A stretch of 32,480 nt of DNA from an archaeon (GTDB lineage: Archaea; Nanobdellota; Nanobdellia; Pacearchaeales; GW2011-AR1), in contig DAOVXQ010000003.1 of assembly GCA_030636025.1 (NCBI GenBank), positions 1 to 32,480 of the forward strand, read 5' to 3'. Under the pieces are notes generated by a model, which was given only the letters and a program-made list of their open reading frames with translations, did not search any database and was not told the origin of the DNA. This document shows, in pieces, positions 1-8,559 of the stretch (its first letter is position 1; each line of letters starts with the position of its first letter). A program made the translations under genes and the position numbers.

Positions 1-118
1 CCCCAGAGCTTGCAGCCCTATTACACCAGCAAGCAACGGGTAACGCGACATCACAAGGGTTTGCTCGCTCTTTGCAATCAGGACTTCAAAGAACAGCACC
101 AGCGTCCCAAGCAATCCT
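1..118. other. GC-rich segment (63/120 G+C by hand count) unlike the rest of the AT-rich window; open in several frames; possible foreign/chimeric edge
   Basis: Composition break; + frame 3 reads ...PELAALLHQQATGNATSQGFARSLQSGLQRTAPASQAIL* ending at the ATGA that overlaps the ATG at 119. Confidence 0.45.
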
Positions 119-1441
119 ATGAATACTAATGGAGTTTATTCTCTTGAAGCAAATGATTTAAGCATGACTAATAAATTAAAAAGTTTATATTTAGATAAAG
201 ATTATGTTTTAGGTGGGAAATTTGAGAAAAATGGCAGGGATGTTCGGTTAATTATTTCAGAAGAGGCATTTAATTTTGTGTTTAATCCTAAGAAAATTGT
301 GGCAGAAAATACAAGTGCAGAGTTGCAGATTTGGTTTGTCAGGGCGGGGGGTTCTGGAACAGAGGTTTATTTTAATGATAAGTTGATTGTGCCTGATTTA
401 GGTAACTATAATTTAGTGCAAAGTTTTGAAGATGAAAACACAGAAGTTTGGGTTAAGAAGGAGTTGGTAAGGGAGAGTTATGTTGATGCAATTAAAGCAG
501 AAAATTTTATTTACGAAAATTTTCCGCAACATAGTATTTATTCATTTGCTGAATTAGATGGCGGGACCCCGATAATTCAGGATTATACTAAAGAAAAAAC
601 AAAAATTGACACGCAATTTAGAGACAATCTTAAATTTGCGGTTTATGCTGAGGGGAGTTTGAATATTGAATTTACAAAGCGAGATTTGAATTCATATGTT
701 GGAAAAGATGAATATACTGTGGAGATTAAGGATTTTCAGGGAAAAGAATATTTTAAAGAAGTTTATGAGGATGATGGAGAGAAAAAGGACACTGGAAAGT
801 GCGAGGAAGAGCAGGATTTTGAAATTAGTTTAGATAATTTGCCGAGGAATATTTATTATGTTTCTTTTGTGAAAGATAAGAATAATCGGGGCTCGGATTC
901 AACAATAAAAAATATTAAGATTAATTCTAATAAAGTTTTGATTGTTGGAGACTCCCTTCCTTGGAGTAATTTTAATTTTTATACCGAAGTTAGTTCTTCA
1001 AAAAAAGTTGATTTTTATTATTGGTGGGAAAATAAGGCTCAAAAAATAAAAATTATTGGAAGTGAGTCAAAAATAATTGATTTAGATGAGCCTTGGTTAA
1101 ATAAAAAATATGAGGAAGAATTTGAGGCAGGAGAGTATTATTTTGATATTCCAAAAGGTTATTTGTGGATTCGGGGTTCTGATGCAATTTCTCCATCAAA
1201 AGAAAACTGGTTTTATTTTCCACAAAACTCTGATAAAAAATTAATTAATTCAGACATTATAATTATTGATAAAAATAAGTTGGAAATTAATGGGGATGAT
1301 GTGGTTTATACAGAGAGATTAAAAGTAAATGAAGATAGTAAGTTTAAATTTCAGGTTTTAGATAAAACTCAGATTTATTTTGAGAAGATAAAATTGGTTT
1401 TGGATGGTGAAAATTGGGATTCTGATTTGAGGGTGTTGTGA
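119..1441 (+). CDS. Uncharacterised protein, probably surface/extracellular; start looks mid-protein
   Basis: 440-aa ORF of beta-rich character; no signal peptide at the annotated start; abuts the GC-rich edge. Confidence 0.6.
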   Translation: MNTNGVYSLEANDLSMTNKLKSLYLDKDYVLGGKFEKNGRDVRLIISEEAFNFVFNPKKIVAENTSAELQIWFVRAGGSGTEVYFNDKLIVPDLGNYNLVQSFEDENTEVWVKKELVRESYVDAIKAENFIYENFPQHSIYSFAELDGGTPIIQDYTKEKTKIDTQFRDNLKFAVYAEGSLNIEFTKRDLNSYVGKDEYTVEIKDFQGKEYFKEVYEDDGEKKDTGKCEEEQDFEISLDNLPRNIYYVSFVKDKNNRGSDSTIKNIKINSNKVLIVGDSLPWSNFNFYTEVSSSKKVDFYYWWENKAQKIKIIGSESKIIDLDEPWLNKKYEEEFEAGEYYFDIPKGYLWIRGSDAISPSKENWFYFPQNSDKKLINSDIIIIDKNKLEINGDDVVYTERLKVNEDSKFKFQVLDKTQIYFEKIKLVLDGENWDSDLRVL

Positions 1442-1442
1442 G

Positions 1443-1553
1443 ATGAAAATATCAATATCTCACAACATTAATCCATTTAGAGATTTAGGTTATGGGGGCA
1501 GGAATTTAAGAGATATAAACAGGGGGGGGGTGGAGAACACAAATTCAATATGA
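1443..1553 (+). CDS. Leader-repeat small ORF copy A (36 aa: MKISISHNINPFRDLGYGGRNLRDINRGGVENTNSI)
   Basis: Starts 1 nt after the stop of ORF 119-1441; TGA overlaps the ATG at 1550; matches other copies (ISISHxINxFRD). Confidence 0.6.
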   Translation: MKISISHNINPFRDLGYGGRNLRDINRGGVENTNSI

Positions 1554-1798
1554 AAAATAAAATATCAAAATCTTATAGTATTAAGGAGTTTGGGAGAAGA
1601 GTAGTTGATTTAAAATTTCTCACTTTTAGAGGTATAAGTTTTGGGGGCGGGGCGTCTCCTGTATCTTATAGTTTGGCGAAAGGCAAGATTTATAAATCAA
1701 GTATACTTAAGGGTATTACTAATCTTCGGATTAGGTTTATATCCCCCAGTGATCTCCGGGTTGCTGGATGTTTTCATATTTTTGGAGGATTTTTATAA
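1550..1798 (+). CDS. Leader-repeat small ORF copy B fused in frame to a GT4 N-terminal fragment (FGGGASPVSYSLAKGK) and then to promoter-like sequence; likely a mosaic remnant
   Basis: MKNKISKSYSIKEFGRRVVD matches copy D (5231); GGGASPVSY matches the GT4 at 10856-11944; stop TAA overlaps the ATG at 1798. Confidence 0.5.
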   Translation: MKNKISKSYSIKEFGRRVVDLKFLTFRGISFGGGASPVSYSLAKGKIYKSSILKGITNLRIRFISPSDLRVAGCFHIFGGFL

Positions 1799-2367
1799 TG
1801 GAAGATTGTATTATTATTGTTGATAATGGTTTCTTTAAATTAGTTAAGAAAGAATTTGAGATTAAGACAAAAACAAAAAAGAAACTATTACAGACATTTA
1901 GGAATGTTTGTAAAAATGAGAATCTTAATCTTAAACATTTATTTTTTTGTGCAGCCCCACCATATCAAAGCAATAGTCCCAATAAAAAAGAAGATGAACT
2001 AAAAAGAGGTTATGACAATTTGATTAAATTATTAAATTATAAAAAATGGATTACGGTTCGTGAAGGTAGATGCCAGAGATTAAAAATTAATGGCGAATAT
2101 ATATATTCTCAAAAAGGGGTTGATTCTTGGATTGTAGCAGATTTATGCAGAATTTCAAGATATTTTCCTGATGTAAAAAAAGTAATTTTAATTTCTTCAG
2201 ATTCTGACTTTGCTCCAATTGTTAAGGAAGTTAAAGAAAAAGATAATATTGAGGTTATATTGTATACTTATTTTGACAGAAAAAGAAATAGCTGTTTCTC
2301 GCTAAGCAATCATCTTCAAGATGTTTGTTCTAAATGGATAAAATTAAAATCAGAGGACTTTGATTAA
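1798..2367 (+). CDS. NYN-domain (LabA/DUF88-like, PIN-superfamily) putative RNase
   Basis: IIIVDNGFF..., KGVDSWIVADLC..., KKVILISSDSDFAPIVKEVKEK; RBS-like ggagg before ATG 1798 (ORF track start 1768 less likely). Confidence 0.75.
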   Translation: MEDCIIIVDNGFFKLVKKEFEIKTKTKKKLLQTFRNVCKNENLNLKHLFFCAAPPYQSNSPNKKEDELKRGYDNLIKLLNYKKWITVREGRCQRLKINGEYIYSQKGVDSWIVADLCRISRYFPDVKKVILISSDSDFAPIVKEVKEKDNIEVILYTYFDRKRNSCFSLSNHLQDVCSKWIKLKSEDFD

Positions 2368-2368
2368 T

Positions 2369-2503
2369 ATGAAAACTAATACATCAAAATCTTATAATAT
2401 TAATCTCTTTGTAGATGATATCCATAGTAAAGCAAACTACTCATCTCCAAAGCTCCCCCCATTTATAGAATATAAAAAGTTCGTGGGGGCGGGGCGGATT
2501 TAA
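2369..2503 (+). CDS. Leader-repeat small ORF copy C (44 aa: MKTNTSKSYNINLFVDDIHSKANYSSPKLPPFIEYKKFVGAGRI)
   Basis: Direct translation; TAA (2501-2503) overlaps the ATG at 2503 of the degenerate copy of the 5349 gene. Confidence 0.6.
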   Translation: MKTNTSKSYNINLFVDDIHSKANYSSPKLPPFIEYKKFVGAGRI

Positions 2504-2660
2504 TGAAAAAAACACAAATTACTACAACATACTAAAACATTTTACAATAGGGATAGATGTTTTGTTTGGGTTTATGCTTTTGATAAGTCCGATTATTTGG
2601 GCGTGGAGGTTGCCTTATTCGATTATGATGCGGGTTTATGGGGAGGGGTGGAAAGATTTA
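2503..2660 (+). pseudogene. Degenerate, internally deleted copy of the 5' end of the membrane glycosyltransferase gene at 5349
   Basis: caaattactacaacatactaaaacattttacaatagggatagatg matches about 5358-5405, then jumps to ataagtccgattatttggg.gtggaggttgcctta (matches about 5953-5990). Confidence 0.7.
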
Positions 2661-2667
2661 TAAACAA

Positions 2668-2687
2668 ATGGAAATATATATTTCCAT
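2668..2687. promoter_or_regulatory. 20-bp perfect palindrome ATGGAAATATATATTTCCAT, putative autoregulatory operator
   Basis: Between TATA-like gatttataaac and ATG 2688 of an HTH-MNT gene. Confidence 0.7.
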
Positions 2688-3218
2688 ATGGAAAGAAAAT
2701 TAAATATATTAAAACCTTTTTTTGAAGATTCAACCAGAAAAATTAGCATCAGAGAATTATCAAGAATATTGAAAATCAACCACACTACTGCAAGACAGCA
2801 TCTAAATAAATTAACTGACGAAGAGATTTTACATCTTGAAAAAAAAGGAGTTTATTCCTTTTATGAGATAATTTTATCCCGGAAATTTTTGAATTTAAAA
2901 TTATTTTATAATCTTGAAAAAATAAGAAAATCTAACCTCATTGATTTTCTTCTTGAAAATTATGAGTTTCCAACAATGGTATTATTTGGAAGTTATGCTT
3001 CTGCTACAGATAATATGAATAGTGATATAGATATTTGTTTAATTACTAATGTAAAAAAAGAAATTTCTTTTGAGAAGTTTGAAAAAAAATTAAATAGAAA
3101 GATAAGTTTGCATAAATTTAATAAAACTGAATGGGAAAAATTGAAAAAAAGAAATCCGAATTTAGTAAATAATATTTGCAACGGGTTAGTGTTATCTGGG
3201 GAGTTTGAGGTAATATAA
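2688..3218 (+). CDS. HTH + MNT-type minimal nucleotidyltransferase (antitoxin of MNT/HEPN module)
   Basis: N-terminal HTH (ISIRELSRILKINHTTARQHLNKL) + VLFGSYASATDNMNSDIDICLI. Confidence 0.85.
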   Translation: MERKLNILKPFFEDSTRKISIRELSRILKINHTTARQHLNKLTDEEILHLEKKGVYSFYEIILSRKFLNLKLFYNLEKIRKSNLIDFLLENYEFPTMVLFGSYASATDNMNSDIDICLITNVKKEISFEKFEKKLNRKISLHKFNKTEWEKLKKRNPNLVNNICNGLVLSGEFEVI

Positions 3219-3631
3219 TGAATTTTAATAATTCTCTAAATAGTGGAAAAGCAAAAAAGATTTTGCCAAATAAAATCCGTGCAGATAGTTTATTTAAGTC
3301 ATCAGTTCAGGCGATTGAAACAGCCAAGATTATACCTTTAAATCCCTCCACTGCAAAAACTATCCTTAGGGAATCTTATGAAGGATTAAGAGAGTGTTGT
3401 GAGGCGATTGGTTTTTTACAGGGATATAAATTCTTAGACCATCAATCAATAGGTTATTTTCTAAGGGATATTCTTAAACAGGAAGCAATATTCAATAAGT
3501 TTGACAGATATAGAAAACTAAGAAATGGAATTAGTTATTTTGGAAATAGTATTGAAGTTGAAACTATTAAAGAAATAATTGTGGAAATTCCAAAATTGGT
3601 TAGAGAACTAAAGAAAATTATCCAAAAATAA
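3218..3631 (+). CDS. HEPN-domain protein, putative toxin partner of 2688-3218
   Basis: Start overlaps upstream stop; helical; C-terminal RKLRNGISYFG resembles the HEPN R-x4-6-(H/Y) motif. Confidence 0.75.
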   Translation: MNFNNSLNSGKAKKILPNKIRADSLFKSSVQAIETAKIIPLNPSTAKTILRESYEGLRECCEAIGFLQGYKFLDHQSIGYFLRDILKQEAIFNKFDRYRKLRNGISYFGNSIEVETIKEIIVEIPKLVRELKKIIQK

Positions 3632-3715
3632 ATTCTGTATAATAAAAATTTGAATTCTAAGTTTCCCTCTTTCCCCACACCAAACCTTTAAATATAGTCA
3701 TTCTTGAATAGTAAA

Positions 3716-3988
3716 ATGAGGATTCACGCAATAAAATCTGTTAGTGAAGTTAGTGGCAAGGCAGTTAATCATTTTAAAGAATATGATTATTACAGCATAC
3801 TAAAACATTTTATAATAGGGATAAATGTTTTGTTTGCATTTATGCTTTTATTTAATTATCTTGGGTTTTTGCCTGAATTTTGGAATATGAATATGATTTA
3901 TGTTTTTTATGGGGTTGTTGGTTTGAATACTTGTTTTTTTGCTTTTAAGATAAATAAGATTCCTGAGGGGGAGAGAAAAAATATTTAA
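3716..3988 (+). pseudogene. Truncated copy of the N-terminal region of the glycosyltransferase at 5349
   Basis: YYSILKHFIIGINVLFAFMLLFNYLGFLPEFWNMNMIYVFYGVVGLNTCFFAFKIN nearly identical to 5349-5535; diverges after FKIN; TATA-like tttaaatatag about 27 nt upstream of ATG 3716. Confidence 0.8.
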
Positions 3989-4007
3989 GGATTGTTTAAA
4001 ATTTAGA

Positions 4008-4559
4008 TTATTTTTTAAAAATAATCTCTTTGGTTTGGTCAAGGCACTCCTTGCATAACTGAATATTTGTTTCAATTTCTTCCTTGTTATTTACTGAAGA
4101 AGTTGTTCCATAGGTATAAAATTCTCTTTTTTCGATTATATTTGTTTCATGTCGTTCTTTTTCATCATATGTTTCAAGCGAGAATATAAATTTTTTATTT
4201 ATTTCTATTTTTCCTGTTTCTATTAAGTGTTTAATTAATGCAAGTGTGCATTCTTGATTTCTGCTTTCGTAACCAAATTTTAAAGCTATTGCTAAAAAAC
4301 AGTGATAGATGCAGTAAAAAACCGCACTCATGCTCCAATCAGAAAATCCTCCTTCTGCGAAATAATTTATTGCAAGAAGATTATGTTCTGCTTTAGCAAG
4401 ATGCTTTCTTGCTTCATTGACATTTTGATTTACTTCAATCAATCCTCTATGCTTTTTATTTTGGCTTATTTCCTCTTGTGCTTTTTTTAAGCACCATCTT
4501 ATTTTATTTTTTGCATGAGTCATTTTATTGAATTTTTTTGCTAATTTTTTCTTGACCAA
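4008..4559 (-). CDS. HEPN-domain protein, putative toxin
   Basis: AEHNLLAINYFAEGGFSDWSMSAVFYCIYHCFLAIALKFGYESRNQECTLALI resembles HEPN; paired with an HTH-MNT gene. Confidence 0.8.
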   Translation of the reverse strand: MVKKKLAKKFNKMTHAKNKIRWCLKKAQEEISQNKKHRGLIEVNQNVNEARKHLAKAEHNLLAINYFAEGGFSDWSMSAVFYCIYHCFLAIALKFGYESRNQECTLALIKHLIETGKIEINKKFIFSLETYDEKERHETNIIEKREFYTYGTTSSVNNKEEIETNIQLCKECLDQTKEIIFKK

Positions 4560-5094
4560 ATAAGACTACTCCTGTTTTTATTATTTCTATTAAAGTTTTA
4601 TTCTGATTTTGAATGTCTTTTTCAAAATCTTTTTTCTCTTGAAGTATTAAATGAATTTTTTTTAATAATATTGTATTCTTTTGATTTATTATTTTTTTAA
4701 TATCTTTGAACATCTTTTTGTCTGCAACAACAAGCAAATCTATATCTCTTGCAGATTTTTCTCTATGCAATATTGACCCAAATAAAATTGCAAAGTGCAT
4801 TTTGTTTTTTAATTGCTTAAATTCTTCAATCCATTTTTTATTGTTCTGGGCTTCAATAGTCAGAGCCATTTCAATTTCTCGTTGTGTAAGGGGATTTTCT
4901 ATGTCCAATGAGTAGATAACTGCTTGACCAATTTTTTTTGCTTTAACAATCTCTTTTTTTTCAAGTTTTTTTAGTATCTTAAATGTTCCTGCATGACTAA
5001 TTCCTACAACTTTACTCATATTTCTACTATTATAAGGTGTTAAAAAATCCTTAAAAAGAGTTTTTATTATCTCTTGTTCTTTTTTTAGTTCCAT
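4525..5094 (-). CDS. HTH + MNT-type nucleotidyltransferase
   Basis: HTH (NMSKVVGISHAGTFKILKKLEKK) + FAILFGSILHREKSARDIDLLVV. Confidence 0.85.
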   Translation of the reverse strand: MELKKEQEIIKTLFKDFLTPYNSRNMSKVVGISHAGTFKILKKLEKKEIVKAKKIGQAVIYSLDIENPLTQREIEMALTIEAQNNKKWIEEFKQLKNKMHFAILFGSILHREKSARDIDLLVVADKKMFKDIKKIINQKNTILLKKIHLILQEKKDFEKDIQNQNKTLIEIIKTGVVLFGQEKISKKIQ

Positions 5095-5109
5095 TATTTT
5101 ATATTTCCA

Positions 5110-5140
5110 TTTAGTTAATATATATTTACTTTTAGTTAAT
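5110..5140. promoter_or_regulatory. Two direct repeats TTTAGTTAAT spaced 21 bp upstream of the HTH-MNT gene (putative operator)
   Basis: 5110-5119 and 5131-5140 identical; TATA-like tttaaataaag (- strand) adjacent. Confidence 0.55.
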
Positions 5141-5149
5141 GGCTTTATT

Positions 5150-5230
5150 TAAACCTTTCTTCAATGCTTGTTACTACTCTAAAATAATCCTCTTAGTAAA
5201 ACTTATAAACGAGTTTTATGATGAAATTGT
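5150..5230 (+). promoter_or_regulatory. Conserved leader-repeat promoter, copy D
   Basis: cttataaacgagttttatgatgaaattgt shared with 12073-12153, 13364-13444 and 14191-14270 (reverse strand); TATA about 27 nt before ATG 5231. Confidence 0.7.
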
Positions 5231-5338
5231 ATGAAAAATAAAACATCAATATCTTATAGTATTAATGAGTTTGGGAGAAGAGTAGTTGATTCAAAGCTCC
5301 TTCTTTCAGGAGATATAAATCGGGGGGTGGGGAAATAA
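5231..5338 (+). CDS. Leader-repeat small ORF copy D (35 aa: MKNKTSISYSINEFGRRVVDSKLLLSGDINRGVGK)
   Basis: Direct translation; ends 10 nt before ATG 5349. Confidence 0.65.
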   Translation: MKNKTSISYSINEFGRRVVDSKLLLSGDINRGVGK

Positions 5339-5348
5339 CCCATTTAAT

Positions 5349-7583
5349 ATGAAAACACAAACAAATTACTACAACATACTAAAACATTTTACAATAGGGA
5401 TAGATGTTTTGTTTGCATTTATGCTTTTATTTAATTATCTTGGGTTTTTGCCTGAGTTTTGGAATATGAATATGATTTATGTTTTTTATGGGGTTGTGGC
5501 TGTGAATACTTGTTTTTTTGCTTTTAAGATAAATTCCCAAAGAGGGATGACCCATGAAGGGCCTAAAATTCCAGAAAAAGGGTCCCGTGGGGATGACCCA
5601 ACTCTCGAAGTTGGGCCTAAAGATTCAAAGATGATTTATTATTTTAGTCATTTCTTTTTGCTAAGTTTGGTTGTTATTGCTTTAAATCAATTCCTTAAGA
5701 GGCAGATAATTATTGATAATTTAGGGGCGATAAGTGCTGTGGCGATTGCATTTGGGTTTTTGACATTTTATGCTTATAGGAATAAGGTAGAGAAAGAGAT
5801 AGAGGATGAAAAGGTTGGAGAAGAAAAGGCAGAGAAGAAGAGGTTGGGGGAGTTTGATAAGAAGTTTAAGTGGTTGAAGTTTTTTGATTTTAATTATGGT
5901 ATTGGGAGGGCTTTCAAGGAAGGGAGATATTTTTTTGGGATATTTAGGGTTTTAATAAGTCCGATTATTTGGGTGTGGAGGTTGCCTTATACGTTGGGGA
6001 AGTGGGTTTACAAAGAAGGGTGGTTGTATTCTGCATTATTCATTTTATTAGTAGTTCTGTTTTTAGGATTAAGATTATACTCATTAGATTATATTGATGG
6101 AAGTGATAATTATAATGATGTTGCCATAAAAGCATTATACGAAAACGGACATTCATTTTATAATTATTCCATAATAACAACTCAACTAATGTTATTATCT
6201 GTTAAAATGTTTGGATTTAATTTTCCTGCATTAAAATTGCCCTTTATTTTTTATAGTTTAATTACAATTATATTTATTTATTTTATTTCAAAATTTATTA
6301 ATAAAAAGGTTGCATTGTTAAGTATGTTCTTATTTGCAATTTCTCCATGGTCAATAATTTTATCAAAAGTAACTCGGGATTATGCCTTTGATTGTATGAT
6401 TGGAAGTATTGTTTTATATTTAGGTATTTGTATTTATCAAAAAACTAAAAATAAAGATATTAAAAAGAATTTTTATAATCTTTTGTATTTGTTTCTTTTA
6501 TTTGTTTCAGTTTATGTTTTATCAAAATTAAATATTAGGCCCCAAATGCTTCTGGTTCTTATCTTTCCATTTATAATTGGTATTTTTATTATTTATAATC
6601 TTTTAAAAGATTATTTAAACAGAACCCTCAAACCCTTAAAATTTTTAAGGGCCTCCTATTTTTCAATTCTTCTATTTGTTATGGCTGTTTGTTTTTATTT
6701 TGTAAAATCTTCTCCATTTATAAAAGGATATTTATTTGATAGATTTTATTTTGATGTTTTTTTTAATCCACTAATAGGATCTCCTTGGCAATGGTTCCAG
6801 GATAATGTTATTTCAATTCTTTTAGTTTTTTCATTTTTTCTTTTGCCCATTTTATTTAATTTTTTAAATTATAAGAAAAAAGATCTAGTTAATATCTTTT
6901 ATTCGATATTCTTTTTTGGAATCAGTCTTTATTTATTTAAATTTGAAAGTTATTTAAAATATAATCCTACAAGATATATTTATTTTTTATTTCCAATTTA
7001 TTGTATCCTCTTTTCGTTATCGATCTTTTATTTTATTAAAAATTATAAAAAAATGAATTTTCAAAAATTACTTGTAATTTTAACACTTATCATTTTATTT
7101 TTTAATTTTACCTCCATTAATTATGCAATTAATCCTATAAAAGCATATGAAAAAGATGGGATATCAAACTTACAAATTGATAATATTGGCACTGGAAGAT
7201 TTAAAATGGAAGCCATTATTTCATTTATCAAAAAAAATGATCCTAATTTAGAAGAAATTTATGTTATTTCTGGGAGATTTGACGAATTTATTTTATTATT
7301 GGATTGGCCAATTGATCAAAATAGAGGTATTACTAGTTATGAAAGGATGAAATATGATGTTGGAAAAAATATGTTTATTGAATCATCTTATTTCGACATT
7401 TATGAATTAGAAATTGCTTTAAAAAAATATCCCTACGGGTATTTTATTACTGAAGAGAATTCAATTTATTATGGAATCGATAAAGAATATACATTAGAAG
7501 AAAAAGATATTAAGTATAATGGATTTTTTCTTGAATTTATGGGGTGCTTTAATAATTATAAGGTTTACAAATGGGATATCTAA
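5349..7583 (+). CDS. Multi-pass membrane glycosyltransferase (GT39/PMT-like)
   Basis: About a dozen hydrophobic segments; DYIDGSDNYND and SPWSIILSKVTRDYAFDCMIGSIVLYLGI typical of GT39/PMT_2-like enzymes. Confidence 0.7.
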   Translation: MKTQTNYYNILKHFTIGIDVLFAFMLLFNYLGFLPEFWNMNMIYVFYGVVAVNTCFFAFKINSQRGMTHEGPKIPEKGSRGDDPTLEVGPKDSKMIYYFSHFFLLSLVVIALNQFLKRQIIIDNLGAISAVAIAFGFLTFYAYRNKVEKEIEDEKVGEEKAEKKRLGEFDKKFKWLKFFDFNYGIGRAFKEGRYFFGIFRVLISPIIWVWRLPYTLGKWVYKEGWLYSALFILLVVLFLGLRLYSLDYIDGSDNYNDVAIKALYENGHSFYNYSIITTQLMLLSVKMFGFNFPALKLPFIFYSLITIIFIYFISKFINKKVALLSMFLFAISPWSIILSKVTRDYAFDCMIGSIVLYLGICIYQKTKNKDIKKNFYNLLYLFLLFVSVYVLSKLNIRPQMLLVLIFPFIIGIFIIYNLLKDYLNRTLKPLKFLRASYFSILLFVMAVCFYFVKSSPFIKGYLFDRFYFDVFFNPLIGSPWQWFQDNVISILLVFSFFLLPILFNFLNYKKKDLVNIFYSIFFFGISLYLFKFESYLKYNPTRYIYFLFPIYCILFSLSIFYFIKNYKKMNFQKLLVILTLIILFFNFTSINYAINPIKAYEKDGISNLQIDNIGTGRFKMEAIISFIKKNDPNLEEIYVISGRFDEFILLLDWPIDQNRGITSYERMKYDVGKNMFIESSYFDIYELEIALKKYPYGYFITEENSIYYGIDKEYTLEEKDIKYNGFFLEFMGCFNNYKVYKWDI

Positions 7584-7584
7584 C

Positions 7585-8556
7585 TTAGAAATTTTTATAG
7601 AAAATTAATCTGATTTTTTTTAAAAATACCTGGGGCAGAATTGAATAAAGATAATAAAAATAAAATTTTAATTTTAAAGGAAATCTCCTTATACCTTTTC
7701 TTGAATTTATTTTCAATGAAAGATATTCTTTTAATTTTATATTCTTTTTAATTTTATATTCTAAATTAATTGGAGAATCTTCTAGAAAAAATTCTTTTTC
7801 TATTTTATACAAATTAAATTTTCTATAAGAATCCTTTTTATTTTTTGTTCTTTCAATATAAAAATCTCTTGCTTTTTTTTGAAATGCCATTTGTATATCT
7901 TTTTTATTATGACAAATAGAATTTCTCCTTATCCTATATTTTAATAAAGTCTCTTTTATATTTTCTAATTTTAAATTCTTGGTAAGTAATCTTAAATAGA
8001 GATCGTAATCTTCCACATATAACATTTTTTTTCTATATTTTAACCACTTTTTATTATGAAACATAATTGTTGGATGATAAATGCAATTTCTTTTTTTAAG
8101 GATTTTTTTTATTTTCTGTGTGCCACTGGGCTGAAAAGCATTTCTTAACTTTATTTGATCTTTATCCATTTGTATAAGCCCAGAACCGATTAAAAAAATG
8201 TCTTTATGTTTTTCCATATAATCATATTGTATTTTAAATCTTTTTGGCAAAGAGATATCATCTGCATCCATTCTTGCGATATATTTCCCTTTTGCTTTTT
8301 TTAATCCTTTATTTAATGATTTAATTAATCCGATGTTCTGTTTATTTTTTATTAAAATAATTCTCTTATCTTGTTTTTTATATTTCTCTAAAAATGTTTT
8401 TAATTCTTTTCTTTTAGGATTATCATTAATTATAATAAATTCAAAATCGGTAAATGTTTGATCGAGAATAGAATCTATACTCTCAGTTATCCATTTTAAT
8501 GGTTCATTATATGTGGACATTACAACAGAGATTTTTGATTTGTTTTTCTGTTTCAT
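7585..8556 (-). CDS. GT2-family glycosyltransferase
   Basis: ISVVMSTYNEPLKWITESIDSILDQTFTDFEFIIINDNP ... KGKYIARMDADDISLP. Confidence 0.92.
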   Translation of the reverse strand: MKQKNKSKISVVMSTYNEPLKWITESIDSILDQTFTDFEFIIINDNPKRKELKTFLEKYKKQDKRIILIKNKQNIGLIKSLNKGLKKAKGKYIARMDADDISLPKRFKIQYDYMEKHKDIFLIGSGLIQMDKDQIKLRNAFQPSGTQKIKKILKKRNCIYHPTIMFHNKKWLKYRKKMLYVEDYDLYLRLLTKNLKLENIKETLLKYRIRRNSICHNKKDIQMAFQKKARDFYIERTKNKKDSYRKFNLYKIEKEFFLEDSPINLEYKIKKNIKLKEYLSLKINSRKGIRRFPLKLKFYFYYLYSILPQVFLKKIRLIFYKNF

Positions 8557-8559
8557 TTT

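Noticed and set aside
3650-3700. Possible tenth leader remnant (ttccccacacc on + strand)
   Set aside because: Only about 11 nt match the ggtgtggggaa tail; too short to support.
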